This document shows, piece after piece, positions 1 to 8,296 of a stretch of 64,000 bases of DNA. How positions within the stretch are numbered: the first letter of the stretch is position 1; every line of letters begins with the position of its first letter. Source of the DNA: Wenyingzhuangia sp. 2_MG-2023 (GTDB lineage Bacteria > Bacteroidota > Bacteroidia > Flavobacteriales > Flavobacteriaceae); assembly GCF_030548295.1 (NCBI RefSeq), contig NZ_JAUOSB010000012.1, positions 1 to 64,000 of the forward strand, read 5' to 3'. Made by a program: the position numbers and the translations under genes. The notes below the pieces were generated by a model. It was given only the letters and a program-made list of their open reading frames with translations, was not told the DNA's origin and did not search any database.

Positions 1-178
1 AGTTACCATGTTTTCGTAACCAAACCAAAACGGTACTTCTTCCTTGAATTCCATATGCCTTTTGGGCTTGTTTGTAGCTCATTTCGCCTTTTTCTACTTG
101 GGAAACAACGGCTAATTTAAAGCCTAATGTGTAATCACGCTGGCTGCGCTTCTTCCTTGGATTCTCTGAATATTTCAT
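1..178 (-). CDS. IS3-family transposase OrfA, N-terminal part
   Basis: Reading from the ATG at 178 the frame stays open for 59 codons to the window edge. The product begins MKYSENPRKKRSQRDYTLGF and continues with AVVSQVEKGEMSYKQAQ and STVLVWLRKHGN. This is the helix-turn-helix N-terminus typical of IS3-family OrfA proteins, which bind the element's ends. OrfB, the DDE recombinase normally made by -1 frameshifting, would lie further left. There is no frameshift or stop in the visible part, so the copy may be intact. The gene is short here only because the window starts inside it. Confidence 0.85.
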   Translation of the reverse strand, partial: MKYSENPRKKRSQRDYTLGFKLAVVSQVEKGEMSYKQAQKAYGIQGRSTVLVWLRKHGN

Positions 179-219
179 AAATAAGTCGAATTTGTGTCAA
201 CTTATTCTAGGATGGGACA
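1..219 (-). mobile_element. end of an IS3-family insertion sequence (partial, cut by window edge)
   Basis: The first 178 bases encode the beginning of an IS3-type OrfA on the minus strand. About 40 bp upstream of its start, read on the minus strand, is TGTCCCATCCTAGAATAAG (219 to 201), which begins with TG as IS3-family terminal inverted repeats do. I infer that the element ends at about 219. The other end and any target duplication lie outside the window. The insertion sits just beyond the terminator of the neighbouring hydrolase gene and does not break a visible gene. Confidence 0.8.
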
Positions 220-227
220 ATTTATAC

Positions 228-260
228 AAAAAAGGCTTACAGAAAATGTAAGCCTTTTTT
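228..260. terminator. bidirectional hairpin terminator after the alpha/beta hydrolase gene
   Basis: AAAAAAGGCTTAC (228-240) pairs perfectly with GTAAGCCTTTTTT (248-260) across a 7-nt loop, giving a 13-bp stem with an A/T tract on each side. It lies just past the stop of the minus-strand hydrolase gene and separates it from the IS element. Confidence 0.85.
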
Positions 261-265
261 ATTTC

Positions 266-1042
266 TTATAATCTATCTAATAAATAGTCTTTTAACTTTT
301 TATTGAATACATCTGATCCTTCAATGTTGACAACATGACCACAGTTGGATATAATTTGCAAGGTTGAGTCTTTATGATTTTCAACGATTAACTTTACACT
401 AGGTAAAAACATATAATCTTGAGCTCCCATAAGATATAAAACGGGAGTTTTTATTTGTTTACTTCTAAAAAAAGTCAATAATTCATTAACACTAGACACT
501 AAAGAGAACCATTTAATAAATTCTTTCTGATTCATTTTTTTAGCCTCTTGTACAAAAAAACTTCGTGATTCTTTATGATTTTTTTTAGGCATAATTACAT
601 AGGCAAAAAATTTATAAAGCCATAAATAAGGGATTACATGTTTAAAGAGCATTCCTAACTTCATTAAAACCTGTGCTCTAAAATTTAAATACATAACAGC
701 TCCTCCCATTGTTAAAGAACTTACTTTAAGAGGGTATCTATGTGCTAAATCCATAATAATAATTGTCCCCAAGGAAATTCCTACTAAATGTGTGTTTTTA
801 ATCTTTAAAAAATCAATTACCTCAACAACATCATCTGTTATGTTTTCAAAACTGTAACTTTCTTTGCTATAAATATCTTTAGACTTTCCATGTCCTCTTA
901 GATCAATTAGTAATAAATTAAAATCTTTTTTAAAATATCTAATTTGTGAAAACCAAATAGAACTACTACCTCCTGCTCCATGTATAAAAGTAAGCCATGG
1001 ACTGTCTATTTCTTTATGATTGTAAGTTTTGTAGTGTAGCAT
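266..1042 (-). CDS. alpha/beta-fold hydrolase
   Basis: A 258-residue cytoplasmic alpha/beta hydrolase with no signal peptide. Visible landmarks in order are the oxyanion-hole loop HGAGGSSS near residue 21, the DLRGHGKS strand-turn, the nucleophile elbow GISLG near residue 89, an acidic residue in GAQDYMF and the catalytic histidine in NCGHVVNIE close to the C-terminus. The full Ser-Asp-His triad therefore appears present. The family includes esterases, lactonases and dienelactone hydrolases, and the substrate cannot be told from the sequence. It lies downstream of the transketolase gene but is separated from it by a strong hairpin, so it is probably transcribed on its own or by read-through. 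Hairpins bound it on both sides. Confidence 0.85.
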   Translation of the reverse strand: MLHYKTYNHKEIDSPWLTFIHGAGGSSSIWFSQIRYFKKDFNLLLIDLRGHGKSKDIYSKESYSFENITDDVVEVIDFLKIKNTHLVGISLGTIIIMDLAHRYPLKVSSLTMGGAVMYLNFRAQVLMKLGMLFKHVIPYLWLYKFFAYVIMPKKNHKESRSFFVQEAKKMNQKEFIKWFSLVSSVNELLTFFRSKQIKTPVLYLMGAQDYMFLPSVKLIVENHKDSTLQIISNCGHVVNIEGSDVFNKKLKDYLLDRL

Positions 1043-1062
1043 ATCTATTTTTGTTAAACATA

Positions 1063-1094
1063 AAAAAAGCTCTGTTGTTTAACAGAGCTTTTTT
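1063..1094. terminator. hairpin terminator after the transketolase subunit gene
   Basis: AAAAAAGCTCTGTT (1063-1076) pairs with AACAGAGCTTTTTT (1081-1094) over a 4-nt GTTT loop. On the minus strand it follows the transketolase stop codon and ends in a U-tract. Confidence 0.85.
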
Positions 1095-1121
1095 ATAATA
1101 TGTAACTATAAAGATATTCTC

Positions 1122-1970
1122 TTAATAGTCTCCTAAAGTTGCAGGGTTTTGAGCCAATGCACTTTCTAATTGTTCATCGTTAGGAGCTTTACCATGCCAA
1201 GCATGTGTATGCATCATAAAGTCAATTCCGTTACCCATTTCTGTGTATAATAAAATACAAACTGGTTTTCCTTTTCCTGTTAATGCTTGTGCTTCTTTGA
1301 TACTTGCAATGATTGTTTCAATATCATTTCCTTTTTCAACTTCTAAAACATCCCATCCAAAAGCTTCAAACTTCGCTTTTAAAGACCCCATAGGCATTAC
1401 CTCATCAGTAGTACCATCAATTTGTTTTAAATTTACATCAATCGCAGCAATGTAATTGTCTACCTTTTTACCCGCAGCATACATAATTGCTTCCCAGTTT
1501 TGACCTTCTTGCAATTCACCATCTCCGTGTAAACTATAAATCAAACGATCGTCTCCATTTAATTTTTTAGCTTGTGCAGCTCCAATAGCAACACTCATTC
1601 CTTGTCCTAAAGAACCAGAAGCTATTCTAATTCCAGGCAAACCTTCATGAGTAGTTGGGTGTCCTTGTAATCTTGAATCTAACAAACGGAATGTAGCCAA
1701 CTCAGATACTGGAAAATATCCACTACGAGCTAATACACTATAAAAAACAGGAGATATATGACCGTTAGATAAAAAGAAGAAATCTTCTCCTACTCCATCC
1801 ATATCAAAATTAGAAGCATCGTACTTCATTATTTCTTGATACAAAACAGTAATATATTCTGCACATCCTAAAGATCCCCCAGGGTGACCAGAATTTACAG
1901 CATGTACCATACGTACAATATCTCTTCTTACTTGTTGTGTAAAATCTTTTAGCTCTTGAATAGTTGCCAT
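1122..1970 (-). CDS. transketolase, N-terminal (thiamine diphosphate-binding) subunit
   Basis: A 282-residue protein matching the first half of transketolase, which moves two-carbon ketol units between sugar phosphates in the non-oxidative pentose phosphate pathway. It shows SGHPGGSLGCAEYITVLY near the start, the HGDGELQEGQNWEA diphosphate/Mg-binding segment and IDVNLKQIDGTT. Length fits the split transketolases common in Bacteroidota, where a second gene encodes the pyrimidine-binding and C-terminal domains. That partner is normally next to this one, but here the downstream neighbour is an alpha/beta hydrolase behind a terminator and the upstream neighbour is a divergent ROK kinase, so the second subunit must be elsewhere. 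A consensus promoter lies 20-50 bp upstream. Confidence 0.9.
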   Translation of the reverse strand: MATIQELKDFTQQVRRDIVRMVHAVNSGHPGGSLGCAEYITVLYQEIMKYDASNFDMDGVGEDFFFLSNGHISPVFYSVLARSGYFPVSELATFRLLDSRLQGHPTTHEGLPGIRIASGSLGQGMSVAIGAAQAKKLNGDDRLIYSLHGDGELQEGQNWEAIMYAAGKKVDNYIAAIDVNLKQIDGTTDEVMPMGSLKAKFEAFGWDVLEVEKGNDIETIIASIKEAQALTGKGKPVCILLYTEMGNGIDFMMHTHAWHGKAPNDEQLESALAQNPATLGDY

Positions 1971-1990
1971 TATATATATTTTTAATGTGG

Positions 1991-2021
1991 CAAAAATACA
2001 GTTTTATTTATGTGAAGCAAA
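1991..2021 (-). promoter_or_regulatory. Bacteroidota-type promoter of the transketolase gene
   Basis: On the minus strand TTTG (2021-2018) is followed after 19 bp by TATTTTTG (1998-1991). This matches the TTTG-N19-TAnnTTTG pattern known for the primary sigma factor of Bacteroidota. The expected transcript start is roughly 15 nt before the ATG at 1970. Confidence 0.7.
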
Positions 2022-2152
2022 TTATTTTGTTTTGTATATTAATGATATTTCATTATTAAATCCTTTTCTATGCGTATTGAACATTTCTCAACCTGTTGAT
2101 TTTCCTTATATTTACTTCCAAAGGAACTAATCACCCCAAAAAAACACTATAA

Positions 2153-3055
2153 ATGGAAGTATATTTAGGTATCGATGTTGGAGGAACCAACCTGAAATTT
2201 GGAATTGTAACCAAAAAAGGAAAATTACTAAAGAAAGAAAAATACCCTACCAAAGATTTAAGAAAGACCGGAGATTTTATCAATGGATTTGTAACTCTTA
2301 TTGGCGAAGAATTAAAAAATCATCCTGAAATAAAAAAAGTAGGAATTGCGGTTCCAGGAATGATTTCTAAAAACCGTCAAACCACTGTTTTTATGGCAAA
2401 CGTTCCCGAATTTAACGACGTAGCTTTGATTCCAATCTTGCAAAAAAAATATCCTGAGATTTCCTTTTTCTTAGAAAATGATGCGAATGCTGCCGCTTTG
2501 GGTGAGTTACACTTTGCCAAAAACAAGGTTCCTAAAAACTTTTTATTTATGACTTTAGGTACAGGACTAGGAAGCGCTGCCATTCTTAAAGGAAAAATAT
2601 TTAAAGGAGGAGATGGAAACGCTATGGAAGCTGGACATATCATTACTTCTAACGGAAAAACTGCCGAAGACAATATGGGAAAACATGCTCTTATTGAAAT
2701 GGTTAAAGAAAAAATTAAAAACGGTAAAAAGACAAGATTGACTGCCAAAAATCTAGAAGCTAAAGACATTATAATCGCTGCTATGAATAACGATCCTGTG
2801 GCTGTAAATGTGTTTGAATATGTAGGAACGGTATTGGGAGAAGCTCTGGTGTCTACCATCCGAATACTAGACATCAAAACTGTTTTTATTGGAGGTGGTG
2901 TTAGTAAGGCATTTTATATTGTTGAAAAAAACATGATGAAAATTTTACACGAGAGATTGCCTAATTATTATACCGACAACTTAGATATTAGACTTGCGAC
3001 TTTAGGAAATGATGCGGGAATTATTGGTGCTGCAGCTCTTTGTTTTAAGAAATAA
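2153..3055 (+). CDS. ROK-family sugar kinase (glucokinase-like) lacking the usual zinc motif
   Basis: A 300-residue ASKHA-fold kinase. The N-terminal phosphate loop GIDVGGTNLKFG, the ENDANAAALGE segment carrying the catalytic aspartate and the adenosine-side loop TLGTGLGSA are all present, as is the conserved EAGH that precedes the zinc site in ROK proteins. The cysteine cluster (CxCGxxGCxE) that should follow EAGH is absent: the segment reads SNGKTAEDNMGKHALIE. The protein probably phosphorylates glucose or another hexose in the cytosol. Given the nag operon 2.5 kb away, GlcNAc or mannose are possible but unproven. It is monocistronic, divergent from transketolase and convergent with the aminotransferase, with which it shares a terminator. 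Confidence 0.85.
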   Translation: MEVYLGIDVGGTNLKFGIVTKKGKLLKKEKYPTKDLRKTGDFINGFVTLIGEELKNHPEIKKVGIAVPGMISKNRQTTVFMANVPEFNDVALIPILQKKYPEISFFLENDANAAALGELHFAKNKVPKNFLFMTLGTGLGSAAILKGKIFKGGDGNAMEAGHIITSNGKTAEDNMGKHALIEMVKEKIKNGKKTRLTAKNLEAKDIIIAAMNNDPVAVNVFEYVGTVLGEALVSTIRILDIKTVFIGGGVSKAFYIVEKNMMKILHERLPNYYTDNLDIRLATLGNDAGIIGAAALCFKK

Positions 3056-3085
3056 AAAAAAGCATCTTAATGAGATGCTTTTTTT
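3055..3085. terminator. bidirectional terminator shared by the ROK kinase and aminotransferase genes
   Basis: A-tract plus AGCATCT (3055-3067) pairs with AGATGC plus T-tract (3073-3085) across a 5-nt loop. The aminotransferase stop codon (3069-3067) lies inside the structure and its last four codons form one arm, so the hairpin overlaps coding sequence. Confidence 0.85.
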
Positions 3086-4272
3086 GCTATTATCTGATTG
3101 ATAACCTTTATTATTTTATCACAACCTAATTTTATTTCTTCGTCAGAAATGGTCAATGGTGGACTGATTCTCACTGCTCTTTTCTCAAACAACAAAAAGA
3201 ACAACAACAAACCTTGATCCATACAAGTCAAAACCACTTCTGTAGCCATAGATTCGTCTTCTAACATCAAAGCCAACATCAATCCTTTTCCTCTAATTTC
3301 TTTAATTGCATCGTGTTGCAAATACGTTCTAAAAAGTTGCTCCTTTCTCAAAGCTTCAGCCATTAAGTTGGTTTCTGTAATTTCTTTTACTGTAGCCAAC
3401 GCTGCTGCTGCAATTACAGGATGTCCTCCAAACGTAGTAATATGTCCTAATTTAGGATGATCTTGTAATTTTTGCATGTATTCAAAACTACTGATAAAAG
3501 CTCCAATTGGCATTCCTCCTCCCAATCCTTTTCCAGTAATCAGAATATCTGGAATGCAATTGTAATGTTCAAAACCATAAAACCTACCTGTTCTTCCTAC
3601 CCCTGATTGAATTTCGTCTAAAATCAACAAAGCTCCTACGGCATCACAACGCTTTCTTACTTTTTCTAAATAACCGTTCTCAGAAACAATAAACCCTGCT
3701 CCACCTTGAATGGTTTCTAAAATAACCGCTGCAGTTTCATTCGTTATTTTTTCTAATTCTTCTTCATTGTTAAAAGTGATCAATTTGGTTCCTGGAATCA
3801 AAGGTCTAAATGCTCTGTTCTGAACCTCCGTTCCACAAACACTCATTGCTCCTTGGGTATTTCCATGATATGCATTTTTGGCAGCAATTACTTCTGCTCT
3901 ACCAGTTACTCTTTTGGCCAATTTTAAAGCTCCTTCTGTAGCTTCCGTTCCTGAATTCACCAAATAAACAGTATTCAAATTTTCTGGCAATAAATCCGAC
4001 AGCAATTTGCACAATGCTGTTTGTGGTTGCTGAATAAACTCCCCATAAACCATTACATGCGTATACGCATCTACCTGATCTTTAATAGCTTTAGAAACCC
4101 TAGGATGATTGTGCCCCAAACTGTTTGCCGACACTCCTGCAATAAAATCTAAATATACTGTACCATCTGCACCGTATACATACGATCCTTCTGCTCTTAC
4201 CACCTCAATTGCCAAAGAATGTGGTGTGGTTTGGGTTTGATGTTGAAAAAATTCTTCTCTTAAGCTAGTCAT
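3067..4272 (-). CDS. class III pyridoxal-phosphate aminotransferase (acetylornithine/ornithine type)
   Basis: A 401-residue fold-type I enzyme. It shows NSGTEATEGALKLAK (phosphate-binding), the ILDEIQSGVGRTGRF segment whose aspartate holds the cofactor nitrogen, and ITGKGLGGGMPIGAF with the Schiff-base lysine. Class III members transfer the terminal amino group of ornithine, acetylornithine, lysine or GABA to 2-oxoglutarate. The exact substrate cannot be assigned, and no arginine-biosynthesis genes are nearby. Its ATG overlaps the end of the upstream OstA-like gene by 8 bp, so the two are translationally linked. This pairing of an LPS-export protein and an aminotransferase is probably only operon convenience. 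Confidence 0.88.
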   Translation of the reverse strand: MTSLREEFFQHQTQTTPHSLAIEVVRAEGSYVYGADGTVYLDFIAGVSANSLGHNHPRVSKAIKDQVDAYTHVMVYGEFIQQPQTALCKLLSDLLPENLNTVYLVNSGTEATEGALKLAKRVTGRAEVIAAKNAYHGNTQGAMSVCGTEVQNRAFRPLIPGTKLITFNNEEELEKITNETAAVILETIQGGAGFIVSENGYLEKVRKRCDAVGALLILDEIQSGVGRTGRFYGFEHYNCIPDILITGKGLGGGMPIGAFISSFEYMQKLQDHPKLGHITTFGGHPVIAAAALATVKEITETNLMAEALRKEQLFRTYLQHDAIKEIRGKGLMLALMLEDESMATEVVLTCMDQGLLLFFLLFEKRAVRISPPLTISDEEIKLGCDKIIKVINQIIAKKASH

Positions 4273-5767
4273 GTATAAAAATATCTTCTTTAGTTAACGG
4301 TCGCTCACTTTGCCTCCAAAGAAACCCTTTCAACAATTTTTTATCTTCTGGAAACTGAGTTGGTGGATAAGTTTTACCATCTGGCTTTTTCAAAAACAAA
4401 ATCTCTTTGATTTTACTTTCTTCAAAAGTAAACTGAATATTACTACATTCTATATTCATAATAGCATTCAATGCTCCCTTTTCATCTCTGGCATAATTCA
4501 CCACAGCTCCATTTCCTTTGACCAACAATGAAGACAATTTTTGATTCTCAAACTTACCAAACATATTTTTCCCTTGAATCTGATTGTAACCTACACTGTC
4601 TTTTTGAACTATCAACGCGTGTTTTAAAATCTTTAAAGAATCTAATTTGTTGGTTTCTTTATCGCTAATCAAACGAATGCTATCTCCGGTAATCTGATTG
4701 TTTTCTGACCACAATACAGGATTGGTAAACAATTCTGTAATTCCTTTTCCTTGATGTGTAACTAAAGAATCACACTTTCCACTCAAATCTGATTTGTAAA
4801 TTTTTACGTGATGGTACACTTTCATCAATTTATTTTTCTCAACTCCAGTAATAGATAAAGTATCTCCATGAATGTACATCGAATCTTTTTCGCTTACCGA
4901 AATAGCTATAGGTCTTTTGGTTATAATAATTGAATCTTTTTGCCTGTAAACTTCTCCATAATCTCCTTTCACTATAATTTTATTCACGGTATCTGTAATC
5001 ACCAAATTCCCAGTTCCCGAAGCAAAATCTGTCAACTGGTTGTAGTACAAACTATCTCCCTGTATTTCACTATCTTGATGGTAAATAATGGAGTTTTTCA
5101 ACAAATAACCTAAAGACAACCTTGTGTCATAAATTCCCCTTTCTGTATACAAATCACTGTCTTTGTTCACAATGGTAGAAGGTCCATACAAGTACGTTTT
5201 TCCAGACTCTGTATAATAATCCATATGCCCTGTTTTCAAAGTCATGTCTGGGTTTACTACCGTTACATTTTGTCTAGCTGTTAATTTTTTGTCATTGGCA
5301 AAATATTCCCCAACTTGACTGGTCATGGTATTTTCTTTATTGACAATAGTTCCAAAACAATCGTAAGACAAAACCTGAGTTGCTCTGTTAAAATGCAACG
5401 TATCTGTAGTTAAGGTGATGTCTTTGTCTTTTACAATTACTTTTCCCCAAGACAATGCTTTTTGACTATCTCCATCGTATTGCAAATGGTCACTATTTTG
5501 AGTCAACGTATCTGCTTGATTCACCAGCACATCACCATAAGCATACAATCTATTTTCTGCTCTGTAAAACAAAGCTCGTTTGCAGGTTAAAATAGCTCCT
5601 TGGTGTTCTACTTCTACTGCACCATTTAACACCGTAGCTCCAGGATATTGTTTTTGATCTGCATACGTTTGATCGGAATGCACTATTTTTATTTTATCTG
5701 ATTGTGCCTTACCTAACAAGGGAAAACAGAAGATAAAAATGATTTTAAAAGGGATTCTTAGTTTCAT
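4265..5767 (-). CDS. OstA/LptA-like outer-membrane biogenesis protein
   Basis: A 500-residue exported protein with a signal peptide (positively charged start, IIFIFCF core, cleavage after GKAQ). The rest is a long run of short beta-strand repeats of the OstA_N type, such as VEHQGAILTCKRALFY, RLYAYGDVLVNQADT and ITLTTDTLHFNRATQ. LptA/OstA beta-taco domains carry lipopolysaccharide across the periplasm in the Lpt bridge. E. coli LptA is under 200 residues, so this protein holds several such units in tandem, as is usual in Bacteroidota. A possible -7 box TATCTTTG (5782-5775) lies almost on the start codon but lacks a -33 partner. Confidence 0.85.
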   Translation of the reverse strand: MKLRIPFKIIFIFCFPLLGKAQSDKIKIVHSDQTYADQKQYPGATVLNGAVEVEHQGAILTCKRALFYRAENRLYAYGDVLVNQADTLTQNSDHLQYDGDSQKALSWGKVIVKDKDITLTTDTLHFNRATQVLSYDCFGTIVNKENTMTSQVGEYFANDKKLTARQNVTVVNPDMTLKTGHMDYYTESGKTYLYGPSTIVNKDSDLYTERGIYDTRLSLGYLLKNSIIYHQDSEIQGDSLYYNQLTDFASGTGNLVITDTVNKIIVKGDYGEVYRQKDSIIITKRPIAISVSEKDSMYIHGDTLSITGVEKNKLMKVYHHVKIYKSDLSGKCDSLVTHQGKGITELFTNPVLWSENNQITGDSIRLISDKETNKLDSLKILKHALIVQKDSVGYNQIQGKNMFGKFENQKLSSLLVKGNGAVVNYARDEKGALNAIMNIECSNIQFTFEESKIKEILFLKKPDGKTYPPTQFPEDKKLLKGFLWRQSERPLTKEDIFIHD

Positions 5768-5981
5768 ACGTGAGCAAAGATACTTTATTCCATTAATTTT
5801 AGAAATCTTTGTTGTACAATTGACTTACAAGCTTAGTGCCAATATTTTTTACGGTCAAAAACAGTGAGGGTTTTGTTCTATCAACTTTAAATTTACAAAT
5901 CAAATACAAAACAAAAAAATCACCAACCCTAAAAGCTGATGATTTTAAAAACATAAAACTAAATGATCTCAATTTTTTTTA

Positions 5982-6611
5982 TCAAATATTTCCTACTATA
6001 TTTTTACCATGATAGGCTCTTGCTTCAATCAAAGAATGTAACTCATCAAAATTAACAGTTGTAATATGCCCCTGAGCCATTATTTCTATTTCATTTGCTG
6101 ACAAGGCTATCATTTTTCTTAAATTTTCTGCTCCATCATAAGCATTTTCTTTTCCTCCAGAAGTTAAAACAGTGTCAATTTTTTTTATTTTCAACAACTC
6201 TTTTAAAGAATCTACAGGACTCTTAGTTTCATCAATGGCCTTGTGAACAACTACTTTTAAAGGATGAGCTGCATTTGCAAGTTTTGTGATTACTGGAATA
6301 TCTAAAGTTAAATCTTCTTTTAAAACTCCAAAAACAACTCCTTCAACACCTAGTTCTTTACACAGCTCTATGCTTTCTAACATTTGCTGAAATTCTTCTT
6401 GATTGTAAGTAAAATCTCCTGCTCTAGGTCTAATCATTACTCTTATTGGAATTGAAACTTCTTTTTGCACCAATTCTATCAAGGCTCTTGAAGGTGTCAA
6501 TCCTCCTACTTCCCATTCAGCACACAGTTCAATTCTATTTGCTCCCAAAGCTTCTGCTTTTATAGCCTGTGCTACACTCTCCACACAAGCCTCTTTTATA
6601 ATTACATTCAT
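5982..6611 (-). CDS. cutC: CutC-family TIM-barrel protein
   Basis: A 209-residue cytoplasmic protein with the CutC signature segments EALGANRIELCAEWEVGGLTP, IPIRVMIRPRAGDFTY and DTVLTSGGKENAYDG. It is somewhat shorter than E. coli CutC (about 248 residues) but ends in a typical HGKNIVG-type tail, so it does not look truncated. CutC was named for copper tolerance, yet its biochemical role is poorly established. Here it is the last gene of the GlcNAc operon, 45 bp after the hexosaminidase gene, with no copper genes in sight. That context suggests a role connected with sugar metabolism, which is inference only. Confidence 0.85.
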   Translation of the reverse strand: MNVIIKEACVESVAQAIKAEALGANRIELCAEWEVGGLTPSRALIELVQKEVSIPIRVMIRPRAGDFTYNQEEFQQMLESIELCKELGVEGVVFGVLKEDLTLDIPVITKLANAAHPLKVVVHKAIDETKSPVDSLKELLKIKKIDTVLTSGGKENAYDGAENLRKMIALSANEIEIMAQGHITTVNFDELHSLIEARAYHGKNIVGNI

Positions 6612-6656
6612 TTTCTAACTTACAATTTCTATCATCATTCAATAATATCTCACAAC

Positions 6657-8264
6657 TTAATTTTCCAACTCATAAAAATGAATTCCGAGCAAAGTCCATC
6701 GTTCCTTTATTTTCTTAAGAGATTGTTCAAATCTTTCAAAATTTTTGTTTTCTATGTCAGTCCACCCAACCTCAGCATATGCTGCCAAACGTGGAAATAT
6801 TTGTTTTTCCATACTTGGTACAGTAGGTATCCATTCACTCCACATTTGTGTTCCCGTTCCCAAAATATGAGATTGATACTTCTTATCCAATCCTTCTGGA
6901 ATTGGGTCAAAAGCATACGATTTTGAAAGCGGTGTTCTTTTGTAAGTATAATCCAAATAAGTATCCCAGTGATTTGAATTCACAACATCATATCCTTCTT
7001 GTACTGCTTTGTTTATCAAGTCTAAATTTCCTTTCCAAAAATGAACAATAGCGGATTTTGCTAATTTTTGCTCAGATTTTGGTGCTTCTTCTTTTCTTTC
7101 ACCATGAACATCTCCTCCCATTATTTCATTCCAACCCATCATTCTTTTTCCTGCATTGTCTATATAATTAGAAATTTGATTGGTAAAATAAATTTGCAAA
7201 TCTACAGGAGATTTTAATCCTTTTGATTCCATAAAACTTTGAACAGATTCCGAATCTTCCCAAGGTTTAAAATTCACCTCATCTCCACCAATATGCACTA
7301 CTTGACTTGGAAAAAGCACCAATACTTCATCCAAAATATCTTTAAGAAAACGAACTACTTTTGGGTTTGCTATGTTAAAAGAATCGTCCATTTTACCAAA
7401 AACCTCTGGTACTTCGGTCGTTGTTCCCAAAGATCCCAACCATGGATAAGCGGCAATTGCTGCCATAGCATGACCTGGCATTTCAATTTCTGGAACTACA
7501 CTGATATGTCTTTTTTTAGCATAACTAATAATTTCTTTGATTTCTTCTTGTGTGTAAAAACCTTCATGAGGAACCCCTGTTCTTTCCTCACTTTTTCTAC
7601 TCAATTGCGTGTTTTTTCGTTTTGATCCTATTTCAGTTAATTTAGGATATTTTTTTATTTCAATTCTCCATCCTTGATCGTCTGTCAAATGCCAATGAAA
7701 TGTATTCATTTTTAACAATGCCATTTGATCCAAAAGATTTTTTACGACTGTTGCTCCTTTAAAATGTCTGGATTCATCCAACATAAAAGCTCTCCAAGGA
7801 AACCTTGGTTTGTCCATAATTTCCAATTCAGAAATTTTAATTTTTTGATTGATTTTCACGAAACCAAAATCCACAGGTAAAAGTTGTTTAAATGATTGTA
7901 TTCCATAAAAAAGACCTGCGGTTGTTGCTGCTTTTATTACAATCTGATCTTTACCTACAGAAAGCATATACCCCTCCTCACCTAGTTCATTTTTTAAGGT
8001 TTCCACAATCTCAAGGTGAATTCCTTTTCCTTTGGCTACAATTTTTATTTTTTTTCTAAAACCTTTTTCTAAAAACTCAGCCAAATATGTTGCTTCACTC
8101 ATCACCTCTTGATTAGCGATAATTTTAACATTCTTTTTCAATGTTATTTCACTTGTTCCCAAAACTATTTTACTAGGTTGTGGAATGATTTGAATAGCTG
8201 GTGATGCTTGTACTATATTTGTAAAAAAGCCTACAAAAAGGCAAATTATATTTATTAATTTCAT
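6657..8264 (-). CDS. GH20 beta-N-acetylhexosaminidase, exported
   Basis: A 535-residue enzyme with an N-terminal signal peptide ending near SPA. A GH20b-type alpha/beta domain comes first (about residues 25-150), followed by the catalytic TIM barrel. Key motifs are WHLTDDQGWRIEIKKYP (191-207), PEIEMPGHAMA (258-268) and the catalytic HIGGDE pair D328-E329. GH20 enzymes use the substrate's own acetamido group as nucleophile to release terminal GlcNAc or GalNAc from chitin oligomers or glycoconjugates. It acts in the periplasm or on the surface and supplies sugar to the symporter, nagA and nagB encoded in the same operon. Full length, no missing catalytic residue. Confidence 0.93.
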   Translation of the reverse strand: MKLINIICLFVGFFTNIVQASPAIQIIPQPSKIVLGTSEITLKKNVKIIANQEVMSEATYLAEFLEKGFRKKIKIVAKGKGIHLEIVETLKNELGEEGYMLSVGKDQIVIKAATTAGLFYGIQSFKQLLPVDFGFVKINQKIKISELEIMDKPRFPWRAFMLDESRHFKGATVVKNLLDQMALLKMNTFHWHLTDDQGWRIEIKKYPKLTEIGSKRKNTQLSRKSEERTGVPHEGFYTQEEIKEIISYAKKRHISVVPEIEMPGHAMAAIAAYPWLGSLGTTTEVPEVFGKMDDSFNIANPKVVRFLKDILDEVLVLFPSQVVHIGGDEVNFKPWEDSESVQSFMESKGLKSPVDLQIYFTNQISNYIDNAGKRMMGWNEIMGGDVHGERKEEAPKSEQKLAKSAIVHFWKGNLDLINKAVQEGYDVVNSNHWDTYLDYTYKRTPLSKSYAFDPIPEGLDKKYQSHILGTGTQMWSEWIPTVPSMEKQIFPRLAAYAEVGWTDIENKNFERFEQSLKKIKERWTLLGIHFYELEN

Positions 8265-8296
8265 ACGTAAATACTTTTACTTATTTTTTGATTTGA

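Noticed and set aside
2377-2877. 166-codon open frame on the minus strand inside the ROK kinase gene
   Set aside because: It is fully antisense to a conserved kinase with all motifs, and its product shows no family resemblance or signal. It follows from codon bias of the real gene.
5775-5782. TATCTTTG box directly before the OstA-like gene as a promoter
   Set aside because: The transcript would start on or next to the ATG and no -33 TTTG exists at the right distance, so it was mentioned only in the gene entry.
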